Positions 41,880-51,129 are shown, numbered from the stretch's first letter. The stretch is DNA of 56,537 nucleotides from an uncultured Prevotella sp. (GCA_937907705.1 CALCVP010000082.1:1-56537), one strand, 5' to 3'. The notes: a model not told the origin generated them from the letters alone. Numbers and translations are program-made.

Positions 41880-43724
41880 TTATTCTACTGTAACTGATTT
41901 AGCCAAATTACGAGGTTGGTCCACATCCTTTCCTTTACAAACAGCTATATGATAAGCCAGCAATTGCAAAGGAACGGTGGCTAACAAAGGCTCCAGACAT
42001 TCTACCGTATCCGGTAGTTCTATTACCTCGTCAGCTATCTTCGCTATCGTGGTGTCGCCTTTCGACACTAAAGCGATGACCTTACCCTTTCGGGCTTTTA
42101 TTTCCTGTATATTGCTCAATACTTTTTCGTACAATTCATTATGAGGTGCTATTACTACCACCGGCATATCCGAATCTATCAAGGCAATAGGACCATGTTT
42201 CATCTCCGCTGCCGGATAGCCTTCAGCATGTATATAGCTTATTTCCTTTAGCTTCAAAGCACCTTCAAGGGCTACAGGATAACTGTAGCCACGCCCTAAG
42301 TACAAGAAATTATGGGCATAAGTAAACACACGGCTCAACTCGGCTATACGGTCATTAAGCTTCAATATCTCCTTTATCTTGACCGGTATATTATAGAGCT
42401 CCTTCACGACCTTTAGGTAGACATCATTATCTATTGTACCTTTTTCTTTGCCAAGTGCCAAAGCCAACATGGTCAATACGGTTACCTGTCCGGTAAAAGC
42501 CTTCGTAGAAGCCACACCTATCTCTGGGCCCACATGAATATAAGAGCCTGTATCTGTAGCACGGGGAATACTTGAACCGATAGCGTTACATATACCATAT
42601 ATAAATGCACCGTGCTCTTTAGCTAATTTGACCGCTGCCAATGTATCTGCCGTCTCGCCACTCTGAGATATTGCTATTACCACATCGTTAGGTGTTACCA
42701 CTGGATTACGATACCTGAACTCACTGGCATATTCCACCTCTACGGGTATACGGCAGAAGTTTTCAATCACTTGCTTGCCTATTAAGCCCGCATGCCACGA
42801 TGTGCCACAAGCTACAATGATAATGCGTTTTGCCGCTAACAATTGTTTCTTGTAATCAATAACAGCACTCAGCGTAACGTGATTAGCCTCAACATTTATT
42901 CTACCGCGCATACAGTTGGTAAGACACTCTGGCTGCTCAAATATCTCCTTGAGCATAAAATGAGGATATCCACCTTTCTCTATTTGTCCAAGATTAAGGT
43001 CTACTGTTTGTATTTTAGGAAAAAGGGCACGGTTCAATACGTTTACTACTTTGAGCTCTTCGCCTTTACGCATCACTATAATGCTTCCATCTTCCGGATA
43101 GACAACCTTATCTGTATATTCTACAATAGGGCTTGCATCTGAAGCCAAGAAGAATTCATCCTTGCCAACACCAATTACTAAAGGACTTTGTCGGCAAGCT
43201 GCAATAATCTGCGATGGCTCACGCTTGTCAAGCAGAGCTATGGCATAAGCGCCAATCACTTCATGCAAGGCCAATTGTACTGAAGTAAGCAAATCCAGTT
43301 TCTTATGCGTTTGTATATATTCTATAAGCTGAACCATTACCTCCGTATCCGTATCTGAGCGAAACTGTACGCCTTTAGACTGGAGCTTACGCTTCAAATC
43401 TGCATAATTTTCAATGATACCATTATGGATAATAGCCAGATTCTTCGATTCTGAATAATGAGGATGAGCATTCACGGCAGAAGGTTCTCCGTGAGTTGCC
43501 CAACGTGTATGAGCAATGCCCACTGTGCCCGACACATCTTTGCCATTGCAATAAGCATCAAGATCGGCCACTTTGCCTTTTGTCTTATATACACTCAGTT
43601 CGCCATTGTCATTAAGAAGAGCTGCACCTGCACTATCGTAGCCACGATATTCCAAGCGCTGAAGCCCCTTAATAAGAATGGGATAAGCGTCACGATGTCC
43701 TATATAGCCTACTATTCCGCACAT
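41880..43724 (-). CDS. glmS: Glutamine--fructose-6-phosphate aminotransferase
   Basis: A 614-residue GlmS, which makes glucosamine 6-phosphate, the entry point to peptidoglycan, lipopolysaccharide and amino-sugar polymers. The N-terminal glutaminase starts MCGIVGYIGHRDAYP (Cys2 is the nucleophile) and includes RLEYRGYDSAG and HTRWATHGEP. Two SIS domains follow (CGTSWHAGLIGKQ about 305-317; GRGYSYPVALEGALKLKEISY about 475-495), and the protein ends DQPRNLAKSVTVE, the usual catalytic tail. It starts only seven bases after the stop of the exopolysaccharide export gene, so the two are coupled. No glmS ribozyme is visible, as expected outside Firmicutes. Confidence 0.97.
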   Translation of the reverse strand: MCGIVGYIGHRDAYPILIKGLQRLEYRGYDSAGAALLNDNGELSVYKTKGKVADLDAYCNGKDVSGTVGIAHTRWATHGEPSAVNAHPHYSESKNLAIIHNGIIENYADLKRKLQSKGVQFRSDTDTEVMVQLIEYIQTHKKLDLLTSVQLALHEVIGAYAIALLDKREPSQIIAACRQSPLVIGVGKDEFFLASDASPIVEYTDKVVYPEDGSIIVMRKGEELKVVNVLNRALFPKIQTVDLNLGQIEKGGYPHFMLKEIFEQPECLTNCMRGRINVEANHVTLSAVIDYKKQLLAAKRIIIVACGTSWHAGLIGKQVIENFCRIPVEVEYASEFRYRNPVVTPNDVVIAISQSGETADTLAAVKLAKEHGAFIYGICNAIGSSIPRATDTGSYIHVGPEIGVASTKAFTGQVTVLTMLALALGKEKGTIDNDVYLKVVKELYNIPVKIKEILKLNDRIAELSRVFTYAHNFLYLGRGYSYPVALEGALKLKEISYIHAEGYPAAEMKHGPIALIDSDMPVVVIAPHNELYEKVLSNIQEIKARKGKVIALVSKGDTTIAKIADEVIELPDTVECLEPLLATVPLQLLAYHIAVCKGKDVDQPRNLAKSVTVE

Positions 43725-43731
43725 AGAACTG

Positions 43732-44532
43732 TTAGTCTTTCAATACATTTACCATCAATGATGCTACAGAAGTAAGAATACTTACCACAGAGAACCAAAT
43801 AGTTGTACTTGAACCTATGGCTGAGTTCTTTGCCTGCACCTTATTTGGAGTAACGATAATCACATCATTCTGCTGCAAATAATAATAAGGTGAATTGATA
43901 AGATTGGCATCATTAAGATTCAATCTGTGTATAGACTTCTCGCCGGTAGCATCTTCACGTATCAGCATAAGATTGTTACGCATACCATAAATGGTAAGGT
44001 CGCCAGCACGAGCCAATGCCTCCAGCACACTTATTTTCTCTTGATCAACAGTAAATATGCCAGGGTTCTTTACTTCGCCCATAACAGACACTTTAAAGCT
44101 GGCCATCTTTACGGTTACAATAGGATTCTCTGTCTTAGACATATAAGGCAGTATTTTCTCACGAATCATATTCTCACATTGACGCTTCGTAGCGCCGCCT
44201 ACTTTTATCTGTCCTACTACCGGGAAATTGATATAGCCGTCATTGTCAACAAGATAGGTCTGCAAAGAGCCTGCACTGGTTGACAACATGCCCGTAGAAT
44301 TAAGGGTGTTTGACACTGAAAGGTTAAAAGGTGTTGACACCTTCGGATCTGTCGTACTTACAGTAATGGTAAGTAAATCTTTAGGCATAATCTTTGCATC
44401 ATACAATCCCTTTGAAGCTGCCAAACTAACAGAGTCTGCATTTTGGAAATAAGGAATATCTTTGCTGCTTCCACAACTGCCCATAACAAGACATACTATC
44501 GCAAATGCGATGGAACAAAGTAGTTTTTTCAT
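43732..44532 (-). CDS. Polysaccharide export lipoprotein (Wza-like)
   Basis: A 266-residue outer membrane lipoprotein. The signal MKKLLCSIAFAIVCLVMGSC has its Cys at 20. A Poly_export domain follows (about 45-130: DAKIMPKDLLTITVSTTDPKVSTPFNL, then GYINFPVVGQIKVGG), then a SLBB-like domain (FKVSVMGEVKNPGIFTVDQEKISVLEALARAGDLTIYG, about 145-185). It closes with a hydrophobic segment (TTIWFSVVSILTSVASLMVNVL, 240-262). Such proteins form the export channel for capsule or exopolysaccharide with a Wzc-type partner, which is not in the window. It leads the glmS-purF-carA-carB run from its own promoter. Confidence 0.92.
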   Translation of the reverse strand: MKKLLCSIAFAIVCLVMGSCGSSKDIPYFQNADSVSLAASKGLYDAKIMPKDLLTITVSTTDPKVSTPFNLSVSNTLNSTGMLSTSAGSLQTYLVDNDGYINFPVVGQIKVGGATKRQCENMIREKILPYMSKTENPIVTVKMASFKVSVMGEVKNPGIFTVDQEKISVLEALARAGDLTIYGMRNNLMLIREDATGEKSIHRLNLNDANLINSPYYYLQQNDVIIVTPNKVQAKNSAIGSSTTIWFSVVSILTSVASLMVNVLKD

Positions 44533-44563
44533 AAAATAAATATAACGTTATAGTTAAAACTAT

Positions 44564-44596
44564 GCAAAAGTACTGCTATTTTTTTACATCAACAAA
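44564..44596 (-). promoter_or_regulatory. Promoter of the export-glmS-purF-car run
   Basis: On the minus strand TTTG at 44593-44596, 20 bases, then TActTTTGC at 44564-44572. Confidence 0.78.
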
Positions 44597-44937
44597 TATT
44601 TCAATATATAATTATCACTTGCCAAGTAAAAAAACAGTGCCATTTATAAACACAATAGAGAGCCTGACAAGTAGGTGTTCCCTATCACCATTTTGCCTGT
44701 ATTCAATGCCCATGAAGTCCAATTTTCAAATTTCAATTGCAGCAACCCATTGAAGAAATTCATTGAGCACACACTTTTTCCCATCCTGCCAACAGGTGTG
44801 TGAATGCTTGACAAGAGCACGATTCGATGACTTTCCTGTAAAAAAAGTACATATTTTGCCTTATTATGAATAAGCAACTAAAGAGATGCAAAAAAGCAGT
44901 TATAATTGGGCAGAAGCAGTGCTTTTGTGTCTCGTTT
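44597..44937. other. Gene-free stretch before array 4
   Basis: Overlapping minus-strand frames (for example 44644-44877 and 44760-44975) exist but lack family features. GTAGGTGTTCC at about 44669-44680 resembles the flank of the palindrome at 45138. No gene is called. Confidence 0.45.
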
Positions 44938-45025
44938 CGTTCGGTACGCATGTTCATTTCGTTCGATATGAGCATTCGTATCGAACGTTACACGCATTCG
45001 TATCGTTCGATACGAGTCAACATTG
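44938..45025. repeat. Degenerate 22-bp tandem array (array 4)
   Basis: Four units start at 44938, 44960, 44982 and 45004 with CGTTCGGTA, CGTTCGATA, CGAACGTTA and CGTTCGATA, and the second halves of units 2 and 3 both end GCATTCGTAT. CATTCGTATCG repeats at 44973 and 44995 (22 apart). Inverted pairs are CGTTCGATA/TATCGAACG (44960 and 44979) and CGTATCG/CGATACG (44999 and 45008). It lies in the gap between the export gene and the GH128 gene. Confidence 0.8.
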
Positions 45026-45137
45026 CAGCCCTTTTAGATGACTAACAGGCATTTTCTACACATCTACTACAACGCGTGGAAAGAATTGGCAGGCAGGAAT
45101 ATTGTGAATTAACACAGCAAGCGGTTTGTATTTAAAC

Positions 45138-45161
45138 AGGTGTCCATAATTTTGAACACCT
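45138..45161. repeat. Intergenic AGGTGTCCATAAT palindrome, copy B
   Basis: AGGTGTCCA, six spacer bases, TGAACACCT: an inverted repeat with one mismatch. The first 13 bases equal copy A at 31947, and GTATTTAAAC stands directly before it. Confidence 0.6.
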
Positions 45162-45176
45162 ACTTAGCATCTGCCA

Positions 45177-45222
45177 ATAATGCCATGGCACAAAAGTTAC
45201 AGCTCTAATACCATGGCATTAT
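45177..45222 (-). terminator. Possible terminator of the GH128 gene
   Basis: ATAATGCCATGG (45177-45188) pairs perfectly with CCATGGCATTAT (45211-45222) across a 22-base loop, 30 bases past the stop. There is no T run, so it may instead protect the 3' end. Confidence 0.5.
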
Positions 45223-45252
45223 CTATGTGTTCAATTCGCTGCAAAACAGCGC

Positions 45253-48200
45253 TTATCTTACAATGAATTTCTTTCCATTCTGTATATATATACCCTTACG
45301 GGATATTTTTTTGGAAGAATTAGAAACCTTACGGCCCATCAAGTCATAGATTGCGCCATTTTTAACTACAGCAGAAGAATTGTCTACTTCTGCAATATCC
45401 GTTGCTATATCTTTACCATCAAAGAGGGTCTTTACAGCGGTTTCGTCAACAGCATAGTTATAGATACGGAAATCATCGTATACATGGTCGCAGTAAGCAT
45501 CCAGTGTCCACTGTGAGCGGCCCAGCCAATTCTGAGTTGTAAAGCCCATGTCCTTAGGATATATCTCTTTCTCGTTAACAGCAGTACCTACTTCTTCGCC
45601 ATCAAAGTAGACTGCCATATCCTTACCCTTCTGAGTGATAACCAGATGATGCCAATCAGCAGCATTCCACTTGCAAGGAACGGTAAAGTCAAAAGCTCCC
45701 TTCTCGCAAGTAATCTTATACTTCACACCAGTACTATTGGCCGCTGCTATCATGAATGTACCACTGCCGCTACCAAAGTCGAAGATACGGCCTTTTCCGC
45801 CTGTAATCTTAATCCAAGTAGCAACTGTGAAATCAGACAAACGACTTACCGCTCCCTTAGGCAATTCTATGTAAGACTTGCTGCTTTTTACCAGCTTAGC
45901 CGCATAACCGCCATTTCTTCCTTCTGTAAAGGTAGCTGAATTTAGGAAAGTACCATCGTATGCGCCCCATTCATCATACGATTTTGCACCCTCATTTTCA
46001 TCAAACGCCAAGTGCATATACAAACCTTCCTTCGGAACTGCCTTTAACACGATTGATACAGGACCTTCGCCTGCCGGATTCCAAGGCTGCACCTTATAAT
46101 AATAAGTTTGTCCGTTGTCCAATCCTTCATCTATATAACTTGTTGCATCTACCTTTTCGGCAATAACCGCATAAGTACCGTTCTCCTTGTCTGAACGTGA
46201 TATCTTATAATAAGTGTCATACGCAAAATTCCACCTCAATGAAGCGCTGTTAGCACCGGCAGAAATGCGCAAGCCTTCTATCGTCTCAGGAATGACAAAC
46301 TTTCTTGTTGCAAAAGGCAATACCTCTGAAGCAGGACGTTCAGCTGCTGAATTGAGAGAGTAAGCACGGTAATAATAAGTGGTATTCTCTTTCAAATCTT
46401 TATCCTCGTATTCTGTAGTCTTCAGATTGTCGGCAATAACCTTGTATTCACCCTTTTCATCTTCTGCCCGTTCTATACGATAGCTTTTGGCTCCGTCTAC
46501 TTTATCCCAATACAATTTGATGATAGAGGTTGAGATTGCTTCGCCCTTCAATAAAGGAGCGGCAACTGCTGCATCGCGGGTAAATGTCTTCTCACGGGAA
46601 TAAGCTGACTCGGTATCCTTATAGCTCAAGGCTTTGATACGGTAAGTAACTGTACTGCTGCAAGGTATTGGTTCTGTAAAGGTAATTGTTTCACCGGCCT
46701 TATAGTCTTTGTCGAGATAGAATTCCTTATAAGCAGTAAATTCCTGCTCATTGTCCATCTTGCGTTCCAATATATACTTCTTGCCCGTTTCACCATTGTG
46801 GTCATACCACTTTACAGTTATATTGCGATAATCATTGTCGATACTCATCAAAGGAAAAGGAGGACATATCTTCCAGTTTTCCCAAGGTTTGCTATCCATC
46901 TCGCTATACGCCAAAGCTGCTTTATGGGCAGCATACACCTTACCGGCAGGTGTTAGCTTGCCGTTAAGAACCAATGCGCGTGCATCCTGCACCCAATCAT
47001 ATTCAAAATACCGTTCAATCAAATTGCAGTTGTCAAGAGCCGGAAGAGCATCTAACATAAATTGGCGGTTCTTCTCTGCATTCTCCTTGCTCAAAGGGCG
47101 GTTTACTTCTGTTGTCTCACCATTCTCATCCAAAATAGGGTTAGAATCTGCATCACATTTGGGGCCCTTTGATGTTGGCCATGATTCATTTGTCCAGTTT
47201 GCACCATTATTCCACTCTGTAATCCAAACAGGACGACCCTTGCCTTTGTCAGACAAGGTTTTGATACGGCTTACCAAAGAAGAGCCGTTTAAACTATTCT
47301 CATAAATATGGGCCACGGCAAAATCGCAACGATAGCCCAATTGGTCAATAAGATTAAAGAAGTCTCCATTCCAAGCCCAAACAGAAGACGGTGCAGGTGA
47401 TCCCAATCGAAGACCACTCTTCAGCATCTCTGGCCACATCTCAATTACTTGGTCTACAGTGGCATTAGCCTGGTCTGGACGGTCTGGTTCGTTACAACCA
47501 AGCAAATGGGTTACGCCTGCTTTACTATTGATATCATTCCATCTTGGCCACCCCAAATTTTGACGAATAGGCGAATATTCTATATCAGGATCATCGCTCT
47601 TGCCACCCACATTCCAGTCGTAGTTGCAAGTAATATCAAGCAAGTCTTTCTCGCCATACCCGTTTGCTTTGCCTTTTTTGGAAACCCAGTTCCAACGGAA
47701 CACACGTATAAAGGAAACAAAGTTCTCCATACCTTCTGGCAGAGTTGATATTTCCAAGTCATGATCATTGGCAATAAACACGCGGCTATAACCTGTACCA
47801 TTTGCATTGTTGGCTAAAGTAGCCATGTATCCTTTCTTCAGCTTGAACGATTTGATTTTATTGTCCCACTCACCCAAGTTATTGTGATATGTATCTATTT
47901 CAAACTCCTTGGAATTACCTGTAAAGTTCTCACCATCGTATGCTACAAGAGCTTTTTTGTCGTATGTTGGCCCATTAGGTATAACTACAGCACCGTTATC
48001 CCATACGCTGACACGGCAATTGATCCCATTCTCTGCCGGTTGGCCATTTATCTTTACACATGAAAGAAAATGCCGAATTACCTTACTTGGTTTCACATAG
48101 TCAAAATAAAGCCATGCGTTATCGCCTTGCAGATTAAAGGCAGCACTGGTGCAAGGATTGTTTTCTGCCACCATGTGAAGGCTGGTCTTGCCGCTCACAT

Positions 48201-49395
48201 TAATGGTAGTGTTGTAAACAAAGCCTTGCTTCACATCCCCTGCATCAGACAGGTTGATAACCTCAGCATTGCCCGTCTGCTCCATTGGAGCGTACGCACC
48301 CGTATCATCATAAGTGGCGTATGCTACTTCCATAGAAGCCTCACCCTCATAGTTCTTGCCAATAAATACCATAGGCGTAATTTGCTCGGACATCTCTTTC
48401 AGTTGCAGATCTGCAATAGCAAACAAAGCCTCTGTGCCCGTCATATATACATAATAGATACCCTCACTGTCTGTCGTAAAGGCCATGGCATTGGAAACAA
48501 GAATTTGCTTGCCATTTTTGCCTTTGGTTGTTACAACCTTCGTTGCAAGAGGATTCCCAAGTGTCTTCTCCTTGCTCACACCTACTGTAAACGTAGTATT
48601 ATTATCATTGTTCCAATAGGCAGCGCTCAATGACAATTGATAAGTTGTATTGGCTTTCAAGCCTGTTACAGGGTAAGCATACTTGTAGTTTTTACTCTTT
48701 AAACTGCCATCCCATCTAATCATAAAGATATTTCCACTATAAGAGGTGCCATCCTCATTCTTGGCTTTCATTGACGATGGCGACTTCTCAAAGCGAGCGT
48801 TAGGCCATTTATCTGCTGCTATCTCTTCATTACTCCCATTCAGCAGATACCATCCTTTAGAGACAGGTGTAGGTTTGGTGCTACCCCAATCTGATGTAGG
48901 AATAACTTCTGGATTAATATTTTCACCTAAAGTTCTTGCAATAGATTCATCTATTTTCTCTATAGGGCGAGTACAAACGAAAAAACCATCTTCATAGATA
49001 TTTACATTGTCACCACTAACGGCGAACCTAAGTGTTCTCTCGTGCGTATTATCTGTTTCAGACAGGCTGGTAAGCGTATTTAACGGGTTGTTCCAATTCA
49101 AAGTGTTTGCATCCAAAGACACACGGAAACCTTTACCGTTGGCATCGTTTGCCCAAACCTCAAGTCCACGGCCTGTTCCTGAGTTGAATTTGCCTTTTAC
49201 CTCCAAGGTATAGTCTTTCCCTGGTACAACAGTCGTAAGTTTAGATACTTTTACTTCATTGGATGAATAGTCTTGATTGGTAAGTAACTGAGTAGGCAAT
49301 GCCTGTTTTTGTTGCAAATCAGGTGCTTGTGCAAAAATCGCCATTGGTGCTACAGTACTACACAAGACTAAAGAGAATAAGTTTACTTGTCTCAT
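45253..49395 (-). CDS. Secreted multidomain GH128-type glycoside hydrolase with T9SS-like tail
   Basis: A 1380-residue secreted protein. The signal peptide is about 1-22. Beta-sandwich regions fill about 25-550 (including GYMATLANNANGTGYSRVF). The catalytic domain spans about 560-850: RVFRWNWVSKKG, LGCNEPDRPDQAN (acid Glu near 635) and PVWITEWNNGANWTNE (nucleophile Glu near 726), the pattern of Glyco_hydro_cc/GH128 enzymes that cut beta-1,3-glucan. Fibronectin-III-like domains follow (about 860-1130; GAKSYRIERAEDEKGEY, DTYYKISRSDKENGTY), then a LamG-like jelly roll (about 1140-1290; DFTVATWIKITGGKG). The end IYDLMGRKVSN...GIYIQNGKKFIVR resembles a type IX secretion sorting domain. The minus strand reads TActTTTGC at 49443-49451. 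Exact glucan specificity is inferred. Confidence 0.88.
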   Translation of the reverse strand: MRQVNLFSLVLCSTVAPMAIFAQAPDLQQKQALPTQLLTNQDYSSNEVKVSKLTTVVPGKDYTLEVKGKFNSGTGRGLEVWANDANGKGFRVSLDANTLNWNNPLNTLTSLSETDNTHERTLRFAVSGDNVNIYEDGFFVCTRPIEKIDESIARTLGENINPEVIPTSDWGSTKPTPVSKGWYLLNGSNEEIAADKWPNARFEKSPSSMKAKNEDGTSYSGNIFMIRWDGSLKSKNYKYAYPVTGLKANTTYQLSLSAAYWNNDNNTTFTVGVSKEKTLGNPLATKVVTTKGKNGKQILVSNAMAFTTDSEGIYYVYMTGTEALFAIADLQLKEMSEQITPMVFIGKNYEGEASMEVAYATYDDTGAYAPMEQTGNAEVINLSDAGDVKQGFVYNTTINVSGKTSLHMVAENNPCTSAAFNLQGDNAWLYFDYVKPSKVIRHFLSCVKINGQPAENGINCRVSVWDNGAVVIPNGPTYDKKALVAYDGENFTGNSKEFEIDTYHNNLGEWDNKIKSFKLKKGYMATLANNANGTGYSRVFIANDHDLEISTLPEGMENFVSFIRVFRWNWVSKKGKANGYGEKDLLDITCNYDWNVGGKSDDPDIEYSPIRQNLGWPRWNDINSKAGVTHLLGCNEPDRPDQANATVDQVIEMWPEMLKSGLRLGSPAPSSVWAWNGDFFNLIDQLGYRCDFAVAHIYENSLNGSSLVSRIKTLSDKGKGRPVWITEWNNGANWTNESWPTSKGPKCDADSNPILDENGETTEVNRPLSKENAEKNRQFMLDALPALDNCNLIERYFEYDWVQDARALVLNGKLTPAGKVYAAHKAALAYSEMDSKPWENWKICPPFPLMSIDNDYRNITVKWYDHNGETGKKYILERKMDNEQEFTAYKEFYLDKDYKAGETITFTEPIPCSSTVTYRIKALSYKDTESAYSREKTFTRDAAVAAPLLKGEAISTSIIKLYWDKVDGAKSYRIERAEDEKGEYKVIADNLKTTEYEDKDLKENTTYYYRAYSLNSAAERPASEVLPFATRKFVIPETIEGLRISAGANSASLRWNFAYDTYYKISRSDKENGTYAVIAEKVDATSYIDEGLDNGQTYYYKVQPWNPAGEGPVSIVLKAVPKEGLYMHLAFDENEGAKSYDEWGAYDGTFLNSATFTEGRNGGYAAKLVKSSKSYIELPKGAVSRLSDFTVATWIKITGGKGRIFDFGSGSGTFMIAAANSTGVKYKITCEKGAFDFTVPCKWNAADWHHLVITQKGKDMAVYFDGEEVGTAVNEKEIYPKDMGFTTQNWLGRSQWTLDAYCDHVYDDFRIYNYAVDETAVKTLFDGKDIATDIAEVDNSSAVVKNGAIYDLMGRKVSNSSKKISRKGIYIQNGKKFIVR

Positions 49396-49727
49396 GTATA
49401 AATTGTTAGTTAGCTGTTAATAAATAGATTTAAAACTCAATGGCAAAAGTAGCAAGTAGAAAAATTATCATTTTACTTTTATCATTATTAAACTTTTGCT
49501 TATCATCATTTTAACAATATACACACAAAGAATCATGATAGACAGACATTCTACATTCAGTTAAATTCAAAATAGCCATAAAATGTATACAACTCTCAAA
49601 AAATGGCTTTTAAAATAGGTAATATCATAAAAATAAACTATCTTTGCCATTAATATATATAAGAGGTAACATCTTATGTTATAATATACATAAATCTATA
49701 TTTTTTTAACTATAAAACCTATAACCT
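49396..49727. other. Divergent intergenic region
   Basis: A+T-rich. It holds a -7 element for each side: TActTTTGC (49443-49451, minus) and TAtcTTTGC (49639-49647, plus). No gene or further signal seen. Confidence 0.5.
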
Positions 49728-50351
49728 ATGAAAAAATTAATGCTTCCATTCTTTCTCTGTTTGTTTTGCACTCTTGCAACACTTGGTCAAAACAATGTAG
49801 AAATAACTTTAAGCAACGGAAAGACAGTAGAAGGTGTTACCAAAACACTATTTACGGTTGATGATGGCGACGTAATAATAGTTAAAGATGCAAAATCCGG
49901 TGAAAAAAGCGAATACAAGTCTACGGACATCAAGCGTGTGAAATATTATGATTCCAAGTCAAAGGAATGGCAGACATTTGTTCCTGTGATGGCCCAAAGA
50001 ATGCTACCCACAGTTTGGAACAAGAACCCAAAGCCCTATAAAACACCCGTATTCCTCACGCCTCTGTATGAAGGCAAAAACGTATCTGCCTATCTGCATC
50101 AAATATCTACCATCACAAATACGAAAAACAAACAGATAATAGGCACCAATTATGTGTTCTATTTCAAGGTACACAAAGAAGACGTGGCTAAGGCTTTTTG
50201 GATGGGCAACAGCATCGGGGCCAAGTTGATGCTGAAAATAGTGTTCAAGCCCTACCCTATCATGAAAGAAGCTGTATCCAATCTTAACACTAAAGAATTT
50301 GACAAAGACCCTGTGTCTATCATAAAAACTTTTGATGAACTGCTAAAATAA
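49728..50351 (+). CDS. Secreted protein of unknown function
   Basis: A 207-residue protein with a signal peptide (MKKLMLPFFLCLFCTLATLGQ). The first mature part NNVEITLSNGKTVEGVTKTLFTVDDGDVIIVKDAKSGEKSEYKSTDIKRVKYYD has the look of a small SH3-like or LSm-like barrel (strand, K-TVEG turn, I-KRVKYYD strand), a pattern often found in Bacteroidetes envelope proteins. The rest (about 95-207) is mixed and has no motif I recognise. A TAtcTTTGC element lies 81 bases upstream. It is followed 81 bases later by the exported nitroreductase and may share a transcript with it. No function can be assigned. Confidence 0.75.
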   Translation: MKKLMLPFFLCLFCTLATLGQNNVEITLSNGKTVEGVTKTLFTVDDGDVIIVKDAKSGEKSEYKSTDIKRVKYYDSKSKEWQTFVPVMAQRMLPTVWNKNPKPYKTPVFLTPLYEGKNVSAYLHQISTITNTKNKQIIGTNYVFYFKVHKEDVAKAFWMGNSIGAKLMLKIVFKPYPIMKEAVSNLNTKEFDKDPVSIIKTFDELLK

Positions 50352-50432
50352 TTTAGCATCTATATGTAAGTACGGTGCTTGATATGTTTCAACACTGTGC
50401 TTACACTTTTTTATAAAAGCAATAACAGGCAA

Positions 50433-51104
50433 ATGAAAACAAGTGTCAAAACATTAGCTATCAGTGGTTTGCTTCTATTGGTAGCCACAGCACAAGCTCA
50501 AAACTGCTGCAAAAGCAGCAACAAGAAGAAAGATGGCACTACTGCAATACAACAGTGTGGCATAATGAACAATGAGGTAATAAAGACAATTATGGAGCGA
50601 CACTCTATACGCAAATATCAAGACAGCCCTGTAGAGCATGAAAAGTTAGTCTTGATAGCCAAATGTGGCATTCATGCACCCAATGGCATGAACCAACAGC
50701 CTTGGGCGGTAAGAGTAGTAGAAAGCCAAGATTTTATCAACGGCACTACGGCTATCTTTAGAAAAGAAAATCCTGAACAAGTACAGCGCGACCCCAATTT
50801 CAAAAATATGTATCGCAATGCGCCCAACTTGATTGTAGTGGCTACACCTAAAGGATACGGACAGATAGATGCTGGACTAATGGGTGAAAACATGATGCTC
50901 GCAGCCCAATCATTAGGATTAGGTACCTGTTGTTTGGGTGGTCCAGTGCGATTTTTGCAGTCAAGTGAAGCATGTAAACCTTATTTGGCAAAGCTGAACA
51001 TACCCGCCGACTATGAAATCTGCTATATCATAGCTGTGGGATATCCGGATGAAACACCTGAAGCCAAGACAAGAGATGAAAGTAAAATAGAATTTATCAA
51101 ATAA
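50433..51104 (+). CDS. Exported nitroreductase-family protein
   Basis: A 223-residue flavoprotein-family enzyme. The N-terminus MKTSVKTLAISGLLLLVATAQAQ is a signal peptide followed by CCKSSNKKKDG, with a further Cys at position 42. The nitroreductase fold starts at IMERHSIRKYQDSPVEHEKL (about 53-72), with FMN-phosphate and ring contacts in APNGMNQQPWAVRVV (about 81-95) and LGLGTCCLGGPVRFL (about 164-178). Most nitroreductases are cytoplasmic; an exported one would need its flavin and electrons in the periplasm. Residue 20 before the fold is not a lipobox in the usual position, so it is probably soluble. The frame runs 18 codons further upstream; the signal fixes the start. Confidence 0.85.
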   Translation: MKTSVKTLAISGLLLLVATAQAQNCCKSSNKKKDGTTAIQQCGIMNNEVIKTIMERHSIRKYQDSPVEHEKLVLIAKCGIHAPNGMNQQPWAVRVVESQDFINGTTAIFRKENPEQVQRDPNFKNMYRNAPNLIVVATPKGYGQIDAGLMGENMMLAAQSLGLGTCCLGGPVRFLQSSEACKPYLAKLNIPADYEICYIIAVGYPDETPEAKTRDESKIEFIK

Positions 51105-51129
51105 TTCTGCATAAAAACCCATTCATAAA

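Noticed and set aside
44644..44975. Two overlapping minus-strand frames of about 70-77 codons
   Set aside because: No family, no promoter and no ribosome site. They might belong to a multicopy intergenic repeat, but one window cannot show that.
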